This document shows, one piece after another, positions 61,763 to 64,000 of a DNA stretch of 64,000 nucleotides; the first letter of the stretch is position 1; each line of letters begins with the position of its first letter. The notes beneath the pieces are model-generated. The model had not been told where the DNA came from and ran no database searches. It worked only from the letters and a program-made list of their open reading frames with translations. The DNA comes from Bacillota bacterium (lineage in GTDB: Bacteria > Bacillota > UBA4882 > UBA8346). Where the stretch lies: contig JAKPCT010000078.1 in assembly GCA_029553165.1 (NCBI GenBank), forward strand, positions 1-64,000, written 5' to 3'. The position numbers and the translations under genes are program-made.

Positions 61763-63370
61763 TTACCTGTTGGCCGGTAAAATTCGCCGGTAATCTGCCG
61801 GAGTCATACCTACTAATTCGTGAAAGACTTTACTAAAATAACGGCTGTTCCAAAAGCCTACTTTTGATGCGATTTCATAGATATGGTCATTGGTAAATCT
61901 TAATAACTCTTTGGCCCTCTCAATCCGAAGCCGTTGTAAATAAGTGCTGAAATGTTCACCAATGTGTTCGGGAAAAATACGGCAGAGATAACTTTTGCTG
62001 ACACCGACATGTTCCGCTACTTCTTCTAATGAAAGATTCCGGGTGAAGTTAGCCTGAATGTAGACCAGGGCTTTTCGGATTGTTGCCGAGCTTTGGGGGA
62101 GTGTGTATTGTTTTACAGAATTGATGAATTGGACAACTGTTTTTTCCAGAAGGCGTTTCCAATCGGAGAGCGATTCTGCTTCATCCAAGATTTCGATTAA
62201 ATTTGGTTCTAAATGGTTGCTGTCAGCACCTGACTGGGAATGAATTTGATATTCATATGAAACCCGGCGTAAAATGGTGATCAAGTCCAATAACAGTTGT
62301 CTTGCTTCATGAGGACTCATGTTTTCAGGCATAATATTTTGAAATATGTTATCAATAAAACGGCTTAATTCATCTGAAACTGCATTACGGAGCAGTTTTT
62401 CCCAGGTATGTAATAACTCGGAAATGTGCTGATGTTCCAACTTATTTTGGAGTTTTAATAGTTGGACAGTTTCAAAGTATTTTGTTTCATGATGATATAA
62501 GCGTAATAAATTAATTTCCTGCACTTCACGAAAACAACATGGTAATTCTGCAACTGAACTAAACTTTCCTGATGCGCTGACGGTAATTTTTCCAGGAAAG
62601 TCATCCGCTAATTTTCGGGCAAGATTGTGGAGTTTTTTTACCATTTCCAGTTCCGCTCTTTGATTGAGACTACAGATTATAATAAAATCATTTTTTTTGA
62701 AATCGACAATATTCCAATTCCCGTGCCATTGAGCCTGAAGCTGTGTTTCAAGGTTTTGTCGTAGCTGCTGTTGGACATCAGCGGGAAAGGTTTGATAATT
62801 AGTAATATGGACGAAGATCAGACCAAACCAAATATTTTCAATGTCGATCTCCAGTTCAGCCGCGCGTTGCTTGATTGCTGCGTCATTGGAAGCCCTTGTC
62901 AACACATCCCGCCAAAATGATTTGACAGCCAATTGATGATATTTAGCCAGATTGCTGGTTGTCTCTTCCTGTTCAAATAAAACAGAATAATAACGTTCTA
63001 ACATGGCATCAATCCGGCTTAAAAAAGTACCGGCAGTCTCAGCAGTGGCTTCAGCTTTAATAAAGTAATCAACCGCACCAAGGCGCAGTGCTTCCCGGAC
63101 AGAGGGGAAGTCATTATAGGCACTGACAACTGCCGCCATTATTTCAGGATGATGTTGTTTGATCCAGGAAATTAACTCCAAACCATCCATTTCCGGCATT
63201 CTGATATCAGTAATTACCAGATCAGGCTGGGTTTTTTCGATTAGTTCAATAGCTGTTCGGGCATTTTCAGCTTCGCCGATTAATTCAAAGCGGTATTGTT
63301 GCCACGGAAATAATGAAGCCAATTCTGTCCTTACATATTCTTCGTCGTCCACTAATATTGCTCGCCACAT
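61763..63370 (-). CDS. YesN-type response regulator with AraC HTH
   Basis: A 535-residue regulator. The receiver (1-120) has VDDEEYVR, phospho-acceptor Asp in LVITDIRMPEMDG and Lys in YFIKAEA. A long helical middle part (about 130-430) follows. The AraC-type double HTH (about 435-530) reads LSLEEVAEHVGVSKSYLCRI and ASKVGFWNSRYFSKVF. It overlaps the kinase C-terminus by 19 bases, so it pairs with it. Next to an arabinoside uptake operon it is the likely activator. ATG start at 63370. Confidence 0.93.
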   Translation of the reverse strand: MWRAILVDDEEYVRTELASLFPWQQYRFELIGEAENARTAIELIEKTQPDLVITDIRMPEMDGLELISWIKQHHPEIMAAVVSAYNDFPSVREALRLGAVDYFIKAEATAETAGTFLSRIDAMLERYYSVLFEQEETTSNLAKYHQLAVKSFWRDVLTRASNDAAIKQRAAELEIDIENIWFGLIFVHITNYQTFPADVQQQLRQNLETQLQAQWHGNWNIVDFKKNDFIIICSLNQRAELEMVKKLHNLARKLADDFPGKITVSASGKFSSVAELPCCFREVQEINLLRLYHHETKYFETVQLLKLQNKLEHQHISELLHTWEKLLRNAVSDELSRFIDNIFQNIMPENMSPHEARQLLLDLITILRRVSYEYQIHSQSGADSNHLEPNLIEILDEAESLSDWKRLLEKTVVQFINSVKQYTLPQSSATIRKALVYIQANFTRNLSLEEVAEHVGVSKSYLCRIFPEHIGEHFSTYLQRLRIERAKELLRFTNDHIYEIASKVGFWNSRYFSKVFHELVGMTPADYRRILPANR

Positions 63371-63609
63371 GAAACTTGCTCCTTTGTTTCTTCATAGTTT
63401 AAATCAGCGTACTTTTGGCAAGGAATACGTAAAGAAACAGTGGTCCCCTGTTCAGGAACACTGACAACAGTCAGTCCATAGTTGATCCCATAGCTTAATT
63501 TCAAACGTTCATCAACGTTGCGGATGCCGATCCCGGTTCGGTTTTGATCCTGTTGCCAGAGATCGGAGATTTGTTCCGGAGTCATTCCAGCGCTATTCTC
63601 ATACCAAGC
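63352..63609 (-). pseudogene. Sensor histidine kinase, C-terminal fragment (HATPase end only)
   Basis: On the minus strand the frame reads SAGMTPEQISDLW and then TGIGIRNVDERLKLSYG, the end of the ATPase domain of a YesM-type kinase. The part before the G1 box is missing: just upstream the sequence turns into the opposite-strand kinase segment and hits a stop (TAA at 63612-63610). The gene ends with a 19-base overlap with its response-regulator gene, so it was the cognate sensor. It is broken in this sequence. Confidence 0.85.
63584..63593. other. Inversion junction with 10-base microhomology
   Basis: ATTCCAGCGC fits both the N-terminal segment on the plus strand (IPA) and, as its complement GCGCTGGAAT, the G1-box region on the minus strand (AGM). 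The two kinase parts join here head-to-head. Confidence 0.65.
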
Positions 63610-64000
63610 TTATTTAAGGATTTTGGAAGAGAATGTCCGTTCCTATACAAGTGAAGTTATTGACCGGGTTGATCGCAATCTCCAACTCTATCTGAGTGAT
63701 CTGGAGAGAATCTTACAACTCCATAATGACTATTACAATCTTCAATTTATCAAAATCAATCTGGCCGGGGATATTGAAGGGAATCGGAAATACACCTTTC
63801 GTCTTTGGGAAAACTTAAATAATATTCGTCAATATAAAACCGACCTTCGGGATGTAGCGATCATTACATTGAATGGGACTAAAATTAGTTGTTATGGCCA
63901 GACGAAGGTGGACCTCTCCCGGGAGCAGTTGTTTCAGAAACTGGCCAATAATCCTGATCCCAATACGATCGCTTTGTGGGGTTCGCATCCTGATTGGTTG
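63584..64000 (+). pseudogene. Sensor histidine kinase, N-terminal sensor segment in inverted orientation
   Basis: On the plus strand a frame is open from the junction to the window end. It reads IPALFSYQAYLRILEENVRS, RVDRNLQLYLSDLERIL, and then a sensor-like domain, as directly after the first membrane span of YesM-type kinases. The first span itself and a start codon are missing; upstream bases belong to the opposite fragment. It looks like the start of an inverted internal part of the same kinase gene. The rest lies beyond the window. Confidence 0.75.

Noticed and set aside
1-64000. CRISPR array, prophage or rRNA/tRNA genes
   Set aside because: No regularly spaced repeat-spacer pattern, phage structural gene, or rRNA/tRNA sequence was seen on either strand.

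Overview
The window looks like chromosome of an endospore-forming, Gram-positive-type Bacillota (Firmicutes), probably an anaerobe from a clostridia-like or Limnochordia-like lineage. The support is a run of sporulation genes (spoIID, a spoIIQ-like gene, spoIIID, mbl), a spore photoproduct lyase next to veg, two T-box riboswitches, consensus sigma-A promoters, strong GGAGG ribosome binding sites, many TTG starts, and a high-molecular-weight-rubredoxin-type flavoprotein. The exact genus cannot be named from the sequence.

Layout. 1-6000 is an accessory region: the 3' end of an Rhs polymorphic-toxin gene with an AT-rich tip, small membrane and immunity-like genes, an intact IS256-family element (28-bp inverted ends, 8-bp target duplication), a hairpin-dense GC-rich non-coding stretch of about 0.9 kb, and gene remnants. 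6100-10000 holds a MerR-regulated unit with a textbook 19-bp-spacer promoter, a BON-domain protein and a CCA-adding-type nucleotidyltransferase. 10200-13500 is the sporulation and cell-shape cluster. 13600-16500 is a ktrB-ktrA potassium-uptake operon with a TtcA-like gene. 17000-19300 is a T-box unit, apparently phenylalanine-specific, controlling phenylacetate-CoA ligase and a tandem ACT protein. 19400-25300 holds a metalloprotease, a HAD hydrolase, a rubredoxin-flavoprotein, tsaD, an intergenic cluster of DnaA boxes and a SWIM protein. 25250-34300 is mostly housekeeping: T-box-thrS, CBS-ACT, rplM-rpsI, thiN, mazEF, tsaE-tsaB-rimI, phoU. 34500-47700 carries wall, signalling and RNA-modification genes (L,D-transpeptidase, pseudo-receiver-GGDEF, rsmA, veg, splB, murB, a glycolipid-synthase-type glycosyltransferase). 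47800-56400 has a DinG-type helicase with a nuclease domain, an FRG protein, internally duplicated membrane proteins with a truncated copy, a LacI-sensor/histidine-kinase fusion and a glycosyltransferase. 56600-64000 is an arabinoside-utilisation locus: GH51 arabinofuranosidase, two ABC permeases, a binding protein, a YesN-type response regulator and its sensor kinase.

The most striking observations are: (1) the sensor kinase at the right edge is broken at an inverted junction, with its C-terminus on the minus strand and its N-terminal sensor region on the plus strand; (2) three perfect and one near-perfect DnaA boxes in direct orientation sit between tsaD and the SWIM gene; (3) SplB keeps its radical-SAM cysteines but has Ser where the catalytic H-donor Cys should be; (4) a T-box with a UUC specifier controls a catabolic-type phenylacetate-CoA ligase; (5) a hairpin-dense non-coding region was split by the IS. 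No CRISPR array, tRNA or rRNA was found.
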